DNA from: Lunularia cruciata
Taxonomy: Eukaryota; Streptophyta; Marchantiopsida; Lunulariales; Lunulariaceae
Assembly: GCA_948567375.1 (NCBI GenBank)
Contig: OX419760.1
Coordinates: 36,332,001-36,396,000 of the forward strand
DNA length: 64,000 nucleotides
Reading direction: 5' to 3'
The position numbers and the translations under genes were made by a program. Below, piece after piece: positions 36,967 to 47,939 of this stretch (position 1 is the first letter of the stretch; each line of letters starts with the position of its first letter). The notes beneath the pieces are model-generated. The model made no database searches, was not told where the DNA came from, and saw nothing but the letters and a program-made list of their open reading frames with translations.

Positions 36967-38140
36967 ATACCTACACTCAAAAATGACAAATACTACCAAC
37001 ATTACAATTCTTCACAGATTTGTCAAGGCATTGTTTTAGTCACACTCCACTCAAGATCGGGAACACCCATTTGTGCATGTGTGTGATATTTAGCTTGGTA
37101 TTACAAGTACTGATATTATTTATATAGAGATAAAGGATGGTTCTACATTAGTCATGATTAGCTAGAGTTAGTCATAGCTAAGATAGAGGGGACCTTACTT
37201 TAGAGGAAGTAGAAAAGATGAGCACCATTATTTTGGATTCTAGTGTGTTGACTTGGTATTATTCGTAGGTGTTTGGCTTTGAGGAAAGAGTTGAGAACTC
37301 TTGGGTCTGCAAGCCTTTTTGTTTTGGGTTCTTCTATAGTCTAAGGATAGCCCATGTGAAGGAATCCTTGACTTAGTGGTTAAGTCCAGATAAAATCACA
37401 TGCTAGTGGAATATACCCATGTGAATAGATATTCCTTTAGACTTTTGACTTTAGTTGACTTTTAATCTAGTAACTTGAATTACTACTATAATTAGTAATT
37501 TTGGTGCGTAATTATTTCACAAGTATATAAACAAGGGGTGAGGAGGTACTCAACATCCTTTCATTTGCAATTATCTCTCTCTCATTAAGTTCTCTAGTGA
37601 ACAATGTCTTGAGTCTTTGGAGTGTTAGCCTTGGAGGAGTATGATGGATTTGGGGTTACTTGCCTTCTTAGTCCATGGTGCGCTACCATAATAGCCATCA
37701 GAGGTTCATCTTGAGTGAGAGACATGCCGGCTCACAGATCAAACACACCAAATGGAAATCAAAGCTACAACATCTAACACTCCAACTACAACAAAAGTTT
37801 CTCCACACTCACAAACACACACAAGATTGATACTCAAAATTTATCTAAAATGACAAGCATTGAGAGTCAGCACTTTGTTTTACTCAACTTCAAAAACTTA
37901 ATATTGAATACACAAGACTATGAATGGCTACTTTAAATAGGCAAAGCACTGAGTAATTATCAAAACTATCTAAACCACTTCAACTACTTCCTACCAATCT
38001 TTAGATCCAAATTGTCCTATCTACATCTACACCGCTTCAAATCTGGAAATTGTTGCTTACTAATCCAATCCGAGTACTATGTCAACTTTAGCTTCTACAC
38101 TCAAATTACCTACAAGTGCCTCCTGCACTTCAGATTCATC
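36967..38140. repeat. Repeat E, copy 2 (split by a solo LTR)
   Basis: It matches 21423-21930 on both sides of the insertion at 37059-37736. Its left end is cut by the 3' LTR of the preceding element. Confidence 0.85.
37059..37736 (+). mobile_element. Solo LTR, family F, with target duplication
   Basis: This 678-bp LTR (start GGGAACACCCATTTGTGC, end GCCGGCTCACA) lies in repeat E between two copies of GATC (37055-37058 and 37737-37740). The other copy of repeat E has a single GATC at the same place. No internal element sequence is attached. Confidence 0.9.
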
Positions 38141-38279
38141 ATGCCCTACTACAATCACCAAGGATGGGATCAAATATCTTCTCCTAGCTAATGGGACACC
38201 TATATAAATATGAGTGCTACTTATCTTAGGATAACAAGTAGGAATGGACAAATTAGGTTGGCTTTTATAAGCCTGCATA

Positions 38280-38850
38280 GCCTCTCTAATTTGAATTCCT
38301 ACAAGACCTTCAATGCCAATAATTCCTCATTTGAAACTCTAGAAGGCCTTCATAGCCTCTCTAGCCCGCAAACCTAAACACTTAGATAAGCAAGTCTCAC
38401 ATGGCTTGATGGCCTTCTAAAAATCCTCCTCAAATCTTCTAGGTCTTTGTAGCCTCTCTACAAGATCTTCAACATAAGTAATGCCTAATTTGAACCCTAA
38501 AGCCATTCATAACCTCTCTAGCCATAGCCTTAAATGCCTAGATGGCAAGTCTCACCTTGCTTGATGACCTTCTCAAATCCCCCTCAAATTTTCTAAATCT
38601 GCATAGCTTCTTGAGCACACACCTGCAAAGCCTAATTTGAAACCCTAGAAGGTCTTCATATCCTCTCTAGCCAAAACCTTAAATTCCTAGATTAGCAATT
38701 CTTGTGTGAATTTATGTATTAGACTTTGAAGGTTTGTGCCTCTCTAGCACATGCCTTCAAAGCCTAATTTAAAATCTTAGAAGACCTTCATAGCCTCTTT
38801 AACCCATAGCCTTAAATACTTAGTTTGAAAACCTAATTCAAAAGGATAGG
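38280..38850. repeat. Degenerate tandem repeat, about 140-165 bp unit
   Basis: The phrase 'CCTTCATAGCCTCTCTAGCC' with small changes recurs near 38350, 38508, 38650 and 38787, followed each time by 'cttaaatgcctagat..gcaa' type sequence. Non-coding. Confidence 0.65.
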
Positions 38851-38894
38851 TGCCACTAAATTTGGCCATATCTCTAAACTCCAACCCCATAAAG

Positions 38895-39230
38895 TACTAC
38901 TCAAATCTGGTCAACTCTCCAATTGAGTAGAGGAGGACCTCCAAATCACTAATTTAGGAAGATGTATGCCTCCAAATCCAGATCCAAGACAGAATCTGAG
39001 TGCACAAATCAAAAATTTGTGTTGTCAACTATCTAATGAATACAAACAATAGATCCTTACACTCCAACTCGAAAAATCCTCCTCAAATCTGGTTAATCCT
39101 CCAATGAATAGATGGGACCTGCAAATCTTTAATTCAAGAGGATATGTACCTCCAAATCCGGATCAAAATCTATGAGCATAAATTAAAAATTGTAGGTGTC
39201 AACTATGTAATGAATTTAAATAGCAAATCC
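38895..39230. repeat. Tandem duplication of about 175 bp
   Basis: The block 'CTCAAATCTGGTcaa..ctccaat' through 'gtcaactatctaatgaat' near 38900-39040 is repeated near 39078-39215 with scattered changes. Confidence 0.7.
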
Positions 39231-39757
39231 AATGATGGTAGTTCCAAATCAATTTATACAATCCAATCAAACTCTCACTTGCTTTGTGTAATTCGAAATC
39301 AGTAATAGATTGCATATTTTGAAAATGCCACTATCCACTCTACAAATCAAATTTCTGCTTGGGATATGGAGCCTTTTATAAGGCAACGTGATGTCATGTT
39401 TCACAGCTGTAAAAGTAATTCCACTGTTTTACGGTTTTGCTCCGTCGCGCATACCACTTTCCCTTCTGAGAATGAGGTGTGTTCGATTTGTTGAATTGGT
39501 TTTTATGGAATTGTTTAAGGGTTTGGTTCTTCGATGCCAACTTTGGTCTTTAGAACTATCCGAAATGAAATTTTGTATAGAATGGAAAATGGACTTGGTT
39601 TGCAACTTCTCGGTTCGAGTTGTACGTATATAAAATGTTGGATCATGTTTGAAGGACATAATTGAGCTCACCTCTACCTAGCTAAGAGGTTAAAGGCTCT
39701 CTGTGTGTGGGTGTTTGCTGATACGAGGGAATTGGGAGTGCAGTAACAAAGATTTAT

Positions 39758-41150
39758 GTGGGAGATGGATCAAATAGTGGTGGATTTGCAGTGAACGGGG
39801 GAATCAAAGAAGACAAGGCTATTCCCGCCGGCTGGCTCCGGCAGAATTACTACGATCTTCTGACTGTCGCTACTGTTTTTGCTCTTGTGATTACAATTCT
39901 CTACAGGAAATATTCCAAGGGAGAAAAGCTTCGACTGCCATCTAGTCCTCCGGGATGGCCAGTCCTTGGGCATGTTCATCTTCTCAAGAAAGACGAACAG
40001 CCCCATCAGACCTTTCAGAAGCTTGGGGAGAAGTATGGACCGATAATGCTTCTGAGGTTGGGTTCAACTCGAAAATTGATCGTTTCATCTTCTGATATCT
40101 TTGCCTCTCGCCCGAAATAATATTTGCTGATGCCATTTTTTATGGGTCTCATACCTGAGACGTAAAACTGTGTGACAAAGTCTTCTCAGCTTTGAGTAGA
40201 TTTGGTAGCAATAGTTACCCCGATTTTTTACACAACAATGGTGATCTGAATTCTAGTAAAGCTTAAATTCCACGCCTACCACAGAAGCAAAGGAGATAAG
40301 TAGGCGCTTGTTCAGTGTGCCAAACTAAACTTTGGACCTGTCGGTCGCATGAGACATTCAGCGACTCAGTTCGTAGCTCAAAATAGCAGGCCATTTTATT
40401 TTGTTGAGTCAAGATAATCTGATCAGCAAGGTCCTCCCCCTTAATTTATAGTCAACATATGAATAGTTCAGAAGAAACAAAACCAATATCCTTGATTAGA
40501 ACGGACTAGTGCTACGTTTGCACATATTATACAACAATCTCCATACAATCAAGACCACATTCTTTAAAACTACGTTTCTTGCATGACAACTGATTGCAGG
40601 GGATCAGGAAGGATGAATTTGATCCCGCTATGGGGGATTTACTAAGAGATGGGCATGATGGTAATTTTGTGAACTTGTCGCAGACAGTGGCAGCGATGAC
40701 GATTCAACAATATAACTCGAATGCTCTTCAGCAGCTCCTTCTTTGGTCAAAAGACGGTCAGCACTGAAGAAATGACTCAGAATGTGGTTCCGCTCGATGA
40801 TGGCCGATATCATCATCACTGGAGGTTTTGGACTCGGAGATCTTTTTCCTTCGTTGCGTAGATTTGATCTCGATAAACATGAGGCAAAAGCACTCAAGAT
40901 AGCAGTCATAATTGGTATGTTCCTCCAAAGAATTCTGGACGACCGCCGTCACAGAGAACGGCATGGAGCCGCTGGGGAGAGCATGAGGATGGACTGTTGT
41001 CCCATTGTTCATACATGCGAGTTTTCTCTACCATCGGGAATGAAACCTAAGGATGTTAGCATAGAGGAGAAACCTGGGACCAGCGTGATGGTGGCAGACG
41101 ACCTAGTTGCTCGTTTCTCCACGCTTAAACGAGATAGTCTACAGTGAAGC
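39758..41150 (+). pseudogene. Cytochrome P450 pseudogene, copy 1 (heme region deleted)
   Basis: The first piece (39758-40120) has a hydrophobic anchor (L-L-T-V-A-T-V-F-A-L-V-I-T-I-L), the proline hinge S-S-P-P-G-W-P-V-L-G-H, and Y-G-P-I-M-L-L-R-L-G. It matches the N-terminus of a plant microsomal P450. After an internal loss near S-S-S-D-I it runs into stops. The F-G region returns at 40780-41000 (G-G-F-G-L-G-D-L-F-P-S-L-R-R-F-D-L and F-L-Q-R-I-L-D-D-R-R). It is then joined directly to the C-terminal tail (C-E-F-S-L-P-S-G-M-K-P). The I-helix, K-helix and heme cysteine are deleted; copy 2 shows about 950 bp more here. No clean start codon is in frame. The P450 clan is not certain. Confidence 0.8.
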
Positions 41151-42590
41151 TGGGATCAAACAACTGACCTTTGACTGATTTTGAATAAAGGGTTCATTAC
41201 AAGGTATAACTGTGATGCAGAACTGTCTTGTACATCAATGTACATTAGCTTTAACTAACCTTGATTGGCTGCATAAGTGAGTGAAATGTACGGATACTAC
41301 GGAATTGTCGCTCATGTCAATATCTAATGGACCACTTAAAGTGTTTAAAGCGTACTCCGTCAATTTCATTTGCAAAGATCTACTTGAACGCAAATGCTAA
41401 TACTTGTTTGCATGATCTCGCCGGCAGCCTATCAACTTTGTCCGCGCGCGCGCGACTTAATTCCTACCTTATGGCCACTCTTACCTTGTCTTTAAGAGAA
41501 TTTTGTTTTCAACGGTGGCAGTTGAACACACTTGCTGTACTCCTGATACTACTACACTAGCAGTACAACAAGAAGCGGAACTCCATATGCAGTTTAAGAC
41601 TCCGTTTTAAGACCCGTGAAATTCTGACACGTAATTCGGTGTGAGTCGTGTGAAAGTTGATTCACAACAAGCGTTGATCTTTAACAATGTTAGCGACGTC
41701 CACAATCAAAAACATATTCTTATGTATTCACCGCATGTACCTCCAGAACAGATTATCCCGTGCATGAAGAAGAAAATCTGTGAACAGAAGGAAGACGTCA
41801 AAGATAACCTTTCACGTAGAATTGACAGAATCTGTAAGGGGAAGCAATCTGCACCTGCCATGAATCATCATTTGGTGAAAGGCTACTTCTGAAACAGCTT
41901 ATAATTTGTGCGTGTAGCTGGGACCAAGTATTCAGACCCAACTAAGCAAAGTCTTGTAGAATGCTCCGCTCTGACCTTTAAGGTTCACACAGGAAACTGT
42001 CACTAGATCACAATTTCTGTATATACAGTAGGACATGAATTCGAATTTGACCTGAAAAGAACTCTTTTAGACGTAGATTTGCGTATACTCAAGACTGTTG
42101 CCATTTGACTTTCTCATATGCATGAATCAATCTGTATAGAATAATTCTTCCTATTCGGCCCTATTGAACTACTGCAACAGAGTCTTTGATCTAAAACTCC
42201 TATGTTAATTCTAACATTCACTCCTCGTCGACTTGCTTGTTGCTTATCATTATCGGATATTTTGGTAACTCGGATTTATACATAAGAATGACCTTACAGT
42301 GTTACACTAAATATTTAAACTGTTTACATTAAACATTTCGCTTGGATATTTCAGTTCCACTACTGTACATTTGAGTTCTAATTGGATGATCAATTCTAGT
42401 TAATATTTAATTGGATATATGAATTTCACTATCAGAGATAAAAATCAAATTTATTTGTAAATTATATATGATAATGTAAAATTTATATCATATATTACAT
42501 TTAAGATACACACAAAAATAATATATGAGTTTTTTAATCAACCATAAGTAAATTTTTATATATTAATTAATTAAAAATATATAATAATAA
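41151..42590. other. Downstream flank of P450 copy 1, then AT-rich spacer
   Basis: The stretch 41151-41560 is shared with 58175-58545 (the flank of P450 copy 2), including a CGCGCGCGCG run at about 41445-41454. Beyond that, to 42590, I see no gene; the stretch is increasingly AT-rich. Confidence 0.6.
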
Positions 42591-42599
42591 ACCAAAAAT

Positions 42600-43270
42600 T
42601 GAAAACGATTCTACAGAGGCTGAGTATGATTCTCTTACAAATGCAATATGTGAAGTGATTGGCTAAAATGCGTTTTGACATAGATTGGGTTTTTACGTAA
42701 AGATCTAAGGAGGCAACTTGAGCTCAGACGATCGTTTATCGTAATTTGTTATTCCACTAAAGGAAAAAGTATTCAGAAACTTAACATCATTTTGTACGTA
42801 GGACGGTACAAAGTAATGCAGTTGATGTCGCTGGTATTTTGAGAAAAGAAATTGGCAGTTATTCTCACAAAAGATCTCCTTTCTGCTATATTCGAGAAGT
42901 TGTAGTCATTACTAAGATTGGACTATAACCATTACATAGCTATTTACATAGCTAGCATAATTGACATAACTATTACAAAGCTAAATTTGAGAAGTTTTCA
43001 GTAATAACTAGAAGGGTGTGAAACGTAATTAGTACTAGAAGAGGATGTTAGCATATAGGTTTACAACGATAATTAAAATCTTTATGGAAAATATAAAATT
43101 CTAGCAATTCAAGATTCAAAAGTTCTAGAGTTAGTAGATAGGAGGATAATGTATTGAATAAATTTTAATTTTAATCTTTACATGTGTAATATATTTATAT
43201 ATACTAATTATGTCATTCAATTATGATAGATATCAATATGTTAAAAAAAGAATTTATATTTTATACATCT
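42600..43270 (+). pseudogene. Ty1/copia RNase H end and start of 3' LTR
   Basis: Near 42605 one frame reads D-S-T-E-A-E-Y-D-S-L-T-N-A, the conserved S-T-E-A-E-Y motif of copia RNase H. Near 42850 K-L-A-V-I-L-T-K-D-L-L-S-A-I-F-E-K-L resembles the usual L-A-D-I-F-T-K tail. GAAGAGGA followed by TGTTAGCATATAGG at 43046 looks like polypurine tract and LTR start. Stops and a frameshift separate the parts. The methyltransferase element is inserted to its right. Confidence 0.65.
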
Positions 43271-43274
43271 ATGT

Positions 43275-43723
43275 TGTCACGCCATTTGTAGTTCCGCATC
43301 TAGATGCTCGGACACTGGAGTTCCAATGATGGTAGTTAGAGTTATTCTAGCTGTTTCTCAGGGACTACTTTCCGACGGTTAGATTTCGTGTTCGGGGTAC
43401 TGACTTCACGGTGGGGCCCACCGTCACTTTGCACCGTTTGCACCGTCGAGTGTGCCGTCAGCGGGACCGTTAGGGTTTCAGGGCTAGCTCGAGTCCAGGG
43501 GGTATAGTTTCGAAGTGAGCTCCAGAGAGCTCACTTCTCTGATGTTGAGCCTTCGAGTTCCTGGCTATGGTGGACAGAGGCCGGCGAGCGTCACCTGGAT
43601 TCTCTATGCTTGAGTGGGTGTGGCTTGACTGTAATCAGTGCCCAATTGTTGGCAGTTTATAGAGTGACAGATCAAGTACTGATCTGAGTTGAGTTGAGTT
43701 GAGAATGTTAAGCAATCTGATTA
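43275..43723 (+). repeat. Left LTR segment A of the methyltransferase element
   Basis: 449 bp from TGTCACGCCATTTG to GCAATCTGATTA, matching 52644-53092 at all but about five sites. The 105-bp segment B, present twice at the right end, is absent here. The sequence following (TTACATCAGAGA, 43721-43732) is a weak match to the tRNA-Met primer site TGGTATCAGAGC. Confidence 0.9.
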
Positions 43724-44975
43724 CATCAGAGAAGTGAAGTCAGGGGGAAATCGGGTGCAGGAACGTTGAGTGTTGGTGGTATCTCCAAGCTCGGTGGATC
43801 GTGGTAGCTCGATTCAGGTTCTGTGTTTCCCTAGTGTGCAGAAGCTCGTGTAGTTGATGCAAATTTGGCAGTTAGGCGGACGGTGTGCGGAAGCGCTGGC
43901 CAAATTTTGAGCAAAGAAGGAGTAATTTTTGAGCAGTGTTGTGATTTTGAGCTCAGGAGGTGAAGGCAGGACCAATTTGCTGCGAGTTGGGCTCGGAAAG
44001 TGAAATTGAAGGTGGAGTTGGAAAGCTCTTCTCATGAAATTGTGATTTGGAAAAACCCATTTTGTCAATTTGGCTCGAGTGGAAAGTTAGCGGGGGATTT
44101 GGCGGACATCCATCTTTAGGGTTTACGTCAGATTTTTGGGCCAGAATTGGAGGAGTTTCGTTGTTTGGCCAGATTTGGAGAAGTTTCGCTAGTTTGGAGG
44201 AGTTTCGTAGATTTGGAGAAGTTTTGCCAATTTTGGAGGAGGTTCAAAGTGGCAACAAGAAAGGCCTCATTTGGCTGAATTTCGGCGTTTCGAGGCTTCG
44301 AGGCATAAGGCTGTGGGCTATGAGAGGCTACGAAGGCCTAGAAGGGCCAGAAGGGCCAGCAAGCCAGCTTGCTGGCGTGAGGCTAGCTAGTTTAGTGTAG
44401 ATCTTGGTCATTGGTTGGCAAAATCTGCCTTTCTTGCTAGATTGTGCGCAACAGGGTTTGACCCCTAGATCTCTTGTTCCTAGACTGGTGCCCTAGCCAA
44501 CTGGTCCACCCTCACTTGTTGTCATAGTGACTGTGCCACTGTTATCTATACACATGTAGCTTTGGCTAGGAGAGGCAGTTTGATCCCATTCTTGGTGATC
44601 CTGGTAGCTTAGGACTTAGATACGAACTACTCTTATGTCAAATGCCAAATGGTGGCAGAGTCAGTCCCGTGTTGTGTTATGAGATGGAGGGTTTTCGTTT
44701 AGATTTCTTGTGATTGGATCCCCTCCATTCTCTACTTCCTGTTTGTGCACCACGTTTGTGTGAGGTGCCTTGACTTTTGAGCGTTGGTGCTCTGGTGTGC
44801 TCTCGGTGGTGAGGCTGGAGTGATGACCAGTCAGACTACCTTTGTTTCTCTCCGGTGAGGCAGGAAGTGATGACCTGCAGACCGTGAGAGTGCGTGTTAT
44901 GATGGCAGGTTACAGGTTGCCCTTCCCCTAGTGTAGTTATCTCGGTTAGAGTTACATTAGTGGGTGGTGTTTTAG
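43724..44975 (+). other. Leader (5' UTR) of the methyltransferase element
   Basis: About 1.25 kb between the left LTR segment and the first long frame. It contains short repeated phrases built on 'gtttcg..atttggagaag' at 44155-44230 and a tRNA-like stretch on the minus strand (44445-44515). No long coding frame of its own is convincing. Confidence 0.7.
44445..44515 (-). repeat. tRNA-like (SINE-type) segment in the leader
   Basis: The minus strand reads GGGTGGACCAGTTGGCTAGG, then GCACC, then a T-arm-like AGGGGTCAAACCCT with a four-base stem. This resembles the A-box (AGTTGGCTAGGGC) and B-box (GGTCAAACCC, one base short of consensus) of a tRNA gene about 40 bases apart, as in tRNA-derived SINE heads. 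No folded acceptor stem is evident, so a working tRNA is unlikely. Confidence 0.45.
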
Positions 44976-47096
44976 TTGGTGTTGGCACGCGGTGGTGCTG
45001 GCACTTGGTGGGGCACTTGCGGTTGCGACTTGCTGTTGCAGTTGGTGGTTCGGGTTTGTTGGTGTGGTTACTTTGTCACGACGGAGTTCTTTGGAGATTC
45101 CAGAGGAGTTAGCCCTGCAGTACGCAGTGGGTTTACTCGGAGTGGTGCTCGGTATCAGCCTGTATCTCAGGTCCCAGTGAGGGAGGAGATTGACTCTGAG
45201 TTGGAGTTCGACACAGGAGCTGATTCAGTTGAGAGTGCACTTGGTGTGTCCGCACCGTTGTTGTGGGACATGGACGAGATTTATGGGGCCTCCAAAGGCC
45301 CTAGGCGTTACTCTGGTACAGTGGGTACCATTGAGTTGGATGACTTCATCCAGGAGTTTGATAGTTGGTGTGATCTGCAGCAGATGCGGAACCCGACTTT
45401 GTTCACACCCTTCATGGCATGGAAGGGGTTGTTTCAGCACTTGGAGGGTCCACCGATGGACGACTACCATGAGTTCAGGAGAGCTCATTTGGAGGAGATT
45501 GAGTTATGGAGACAGTATTGGTCTCCACACTATGTCTCCATCACTTCAGGTTTGGTGGCCAGGAGTAGGTCGGCTGTACCTACGAGTTCTAGCTCGAGTA
45601 GTGTTGGTGGAGCTAGTGGAGGTGCACTAGCTGGAGATAGTGCTACTACGAGTGGAGGTACCGCTGCAGGAGGTGGTGTGGTACCGGGGTTTAACCCCAT
45701 GGTTGAGTTCTTCCTATGTTTGAGGCAGAACTACCAGGGAGTGCGGACTGACAAGCTGAGGAGCTTGCAGGAGTTCCAGCGGAAGGCTGGAGAGAGCCTA
45801 CGTGAGGCATACACTCGCATGAGGCGGCTGATCAGTTTCACTCAGGGAGTTACTGAGGCCCAGGCAATCCAGTTTTGGTATGGGATACTGGACAGGGAGT
45901 TGCGACGTAGAGTTCGTGATGCTACATTGTTGCAGGCTACTTTGCCCACTTTGGCAGTAGTCTTTGGTTTGGCTGAGCGTATTGAGCTCAACATGGTGGA
46001 GGAGAGAGTGGTGACATCTGGATTTGGTAGAGAGACCTCATCCATGGTTGTGACTTCTTCTAGAGTGCAGCAGAGTGCACCACGCCCAGTTGGGTTTCGA
46101 GGACAGGGTGGACAGCCCAGATGCTATGGAGGGCCTAGTGGAGTTAGACCCTTACCCTCATTTTCGGGTCAGCAGCAGCCAGTGAGTGGTGGTGTTGCTT
46201 GTTGGACTTGTGGTGGACCTCACCATAGGAGAGAGTGTACTCAGGGCAGCGGACCTGATACCTCTGGTGCATCACAGCCAGCACAGAGGCAGTGTGAGCA
46301 CTGCCATAGATTTGGTCATACTAGTGACCGGTGTTTTGACCTACACCCGGAGTTACGGAGTGGTAGGGCTGCTATGGCAGGTAGTAGAGGAGCTCCAGTT
46401 CATGGAGGACGAGGTGGTAGAGGTGGTGGTAGAGGATCTACACCTAGTAGGGGTGCAGTACCTGCCCTTACTTCTGACACAGCTATGGCTACTCGGATTG
46501 AGCAGTTGGAGCAGAGATTGGCTAGTATGGCTATTGCTCATAGGAGATCAGATTCGGGTGCTGAGGCTTCCACCTCATATGCTGGTGATAGAGATGCTTT
46601 GGACTTCATGTGCGGAGCAGCACAGGTGGATGCATCTGCAGCAGTGACTAGGAGTGCAGCACGTGCTCCATAGCCTAGAGGAGCATCAGTGGAGTTGGAC
46701 CCATAGAGAGGAGAGGTTGGGAGACAGGTCAGACTTCCCCAGTCTTTCACGCTATCTGAGGCATTGCAGACGACATCCATGGTTCCTAGACGTCCCAGTG
46801 CAGGTGTGGTAGGTGGTGATGGAGTACCTGATGGAATACCTGCTAGTCAGCCACCTGCTACTACACAGATTGAGTCTAGCATGATGTTGGGGGCGGCTCA
46901 GCTGATTATGCGGCATCCTTTATTTTCAGCCAGTGACATGTTTACATTGGGAGTGGACCCAGCCCCAGTGTTCCGGTTGGCTGCCACGTTGTGTGAGAGT
47001 AGGGATGGTGCAGTTCCTACTACTAGAGCAGAGGTGGTTGGTAGTGGAGCTGACTTGTTTGAGGAGCATGGGATCCGTTCAGCGACCAGTGGTTTA
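44976..47096 (+). CDS. Gag of the methyltransferase element
   Basis: Gag forms the particle and binds element RNA. After a basic and serine-rich lead, a capsid-like part covers roughly 45265-46010, including W-D-M-D-E-I-Y-G and the later L-R-E-A-Y-T-R-M-R-R-L-I. Two zinc knuckles of CX2CX4HX4C form follow: C-W-T-C-G-G-P-H-H-R-R-E-C (46200-46238) and C-E-H-C-H-R-F-G-H-T-S-D-R-C (46293-46334). Next comes an R-G-G-rich tract (about 46385-46455) typical of nucleic-acid binding. Two in-frame TAG codons, at 46671 and 46704, cut the tail; the frame then stays open to a third TAG at 47097. The true start could be an internal ATG such as the one at about 45270. Confidence 0.8.
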
Positions 47097-47099
47097 TAG

Positions 47100-47640
47100 C
47101 AGGCAGCAGCGGCTAGACTGGAGGAGTTGCCAACTAGACCGGCCTTTGAGAGAGCGCGGTTTACACCTGGTGTTGTCCTATTGGATAACCAGAGGGGGAT
47201 TTTTCGTTTGGTGGGACCTTCAGGGAAGGTCTATACACCACAGAGAGTCTTGTTAGACTCTGGTGCGCAGCCCCTTATGTTGGGGAAGGCTGCAGTTGTT
47301 GGTCTGGAGTTACGGAAGACCGATGTGGAGAGGTGTCCATTTCAGATCCAGACATCTCTTGGTGGTGGTTCGACACAGTACATCACACGTGGAGAGCTTG
47401 TTGTCCAGGTTCAGCCTGGTCATCCGACTGATAGCTCGGTGGTGAGAGCTCAGGCTATTGCGATGATAGCTGAGTCCTATGATGTGCTAGTTGGGGGAGC
47501 AGTGTTATACCCTATGGGTTTCAGTATTGACTATTGGGAGGAGACAGCCTCTTATAGACTTGGTTGGCAGTCTGGTGAGGGACGGGTATGTCGCCTACCA
47601 GTACGCTTCAGTAGTGGCAGTCTTGGCTCACTACAGTCCG
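47100..47640 (+). CDS. Aspartic protease of the methyltransferase element
   Basis: It follows the TAG at 47097 in the same frame. V-L-L-D-S-G-A-Q-P-L carries the catalytic aspartate (codon 47256) of a retroviral-type protease. Y-D-V-L-V-G-G-A-V-L-Y-P-M-G, about 80 residues later, fits the second conserved hydrophobic-glycine motif. The protease would release Gag and the downstream enzymes from the polyprotein. The domain looks intact, and the spacing between motifs is normal. No ATG lies near the start, consistent with production as part of a larger polyprotein. Confidence 0.8.
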
Positions 47641-47939
47641 GGACCATGGCAGCATCAGTTTTGGCTTTCAGCGGTGCAGTTACTTGGCCTGGTGACTTGT
47701 TGGAGGGGAACGCCCATGCAGAGGATACTCCAATACCAGAGGAGATCACTCGGCTATGGAGTACGAGTGGGATTGTTCCATCCACCTTGGATGTTCCATT
47801 GTGGAGTTCAGAGGAGGCATTGCAGCAGCATGCAGATCAGTTGGTGCAGCAGGCTTGGAGTGGAGCCTTCGTACCATCAGGGGATGAGTGTGAGGATGAG
47901 CCTCCAGAGGCGATTGCTTTGACACCTCTGGATACCACA

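Noticed and set aside
43046-43274. Left flank of the methyltransferase element as the 5' continuation of the old decayed family copy
   Set aside because: Only patchy similarity could be forced. The Ty1/copia RNase H tail and LTR start at 42600-43060 explain this side better.
44047-44400. Open frame of 117 codons in the leader
   Set aside because: It consists of repeated 'tttggagaagtttcg' phrases and lies before gag with no conserved motif. Probably a repeat artefact.
45190-45630. Second-frame long open stretches inside gag and the methyltransferase (also 46186-46647, 47491-47922)
   Set aside because: They are off-frame shadows of G+C-rich coding sequence and contain no conserved motifs.
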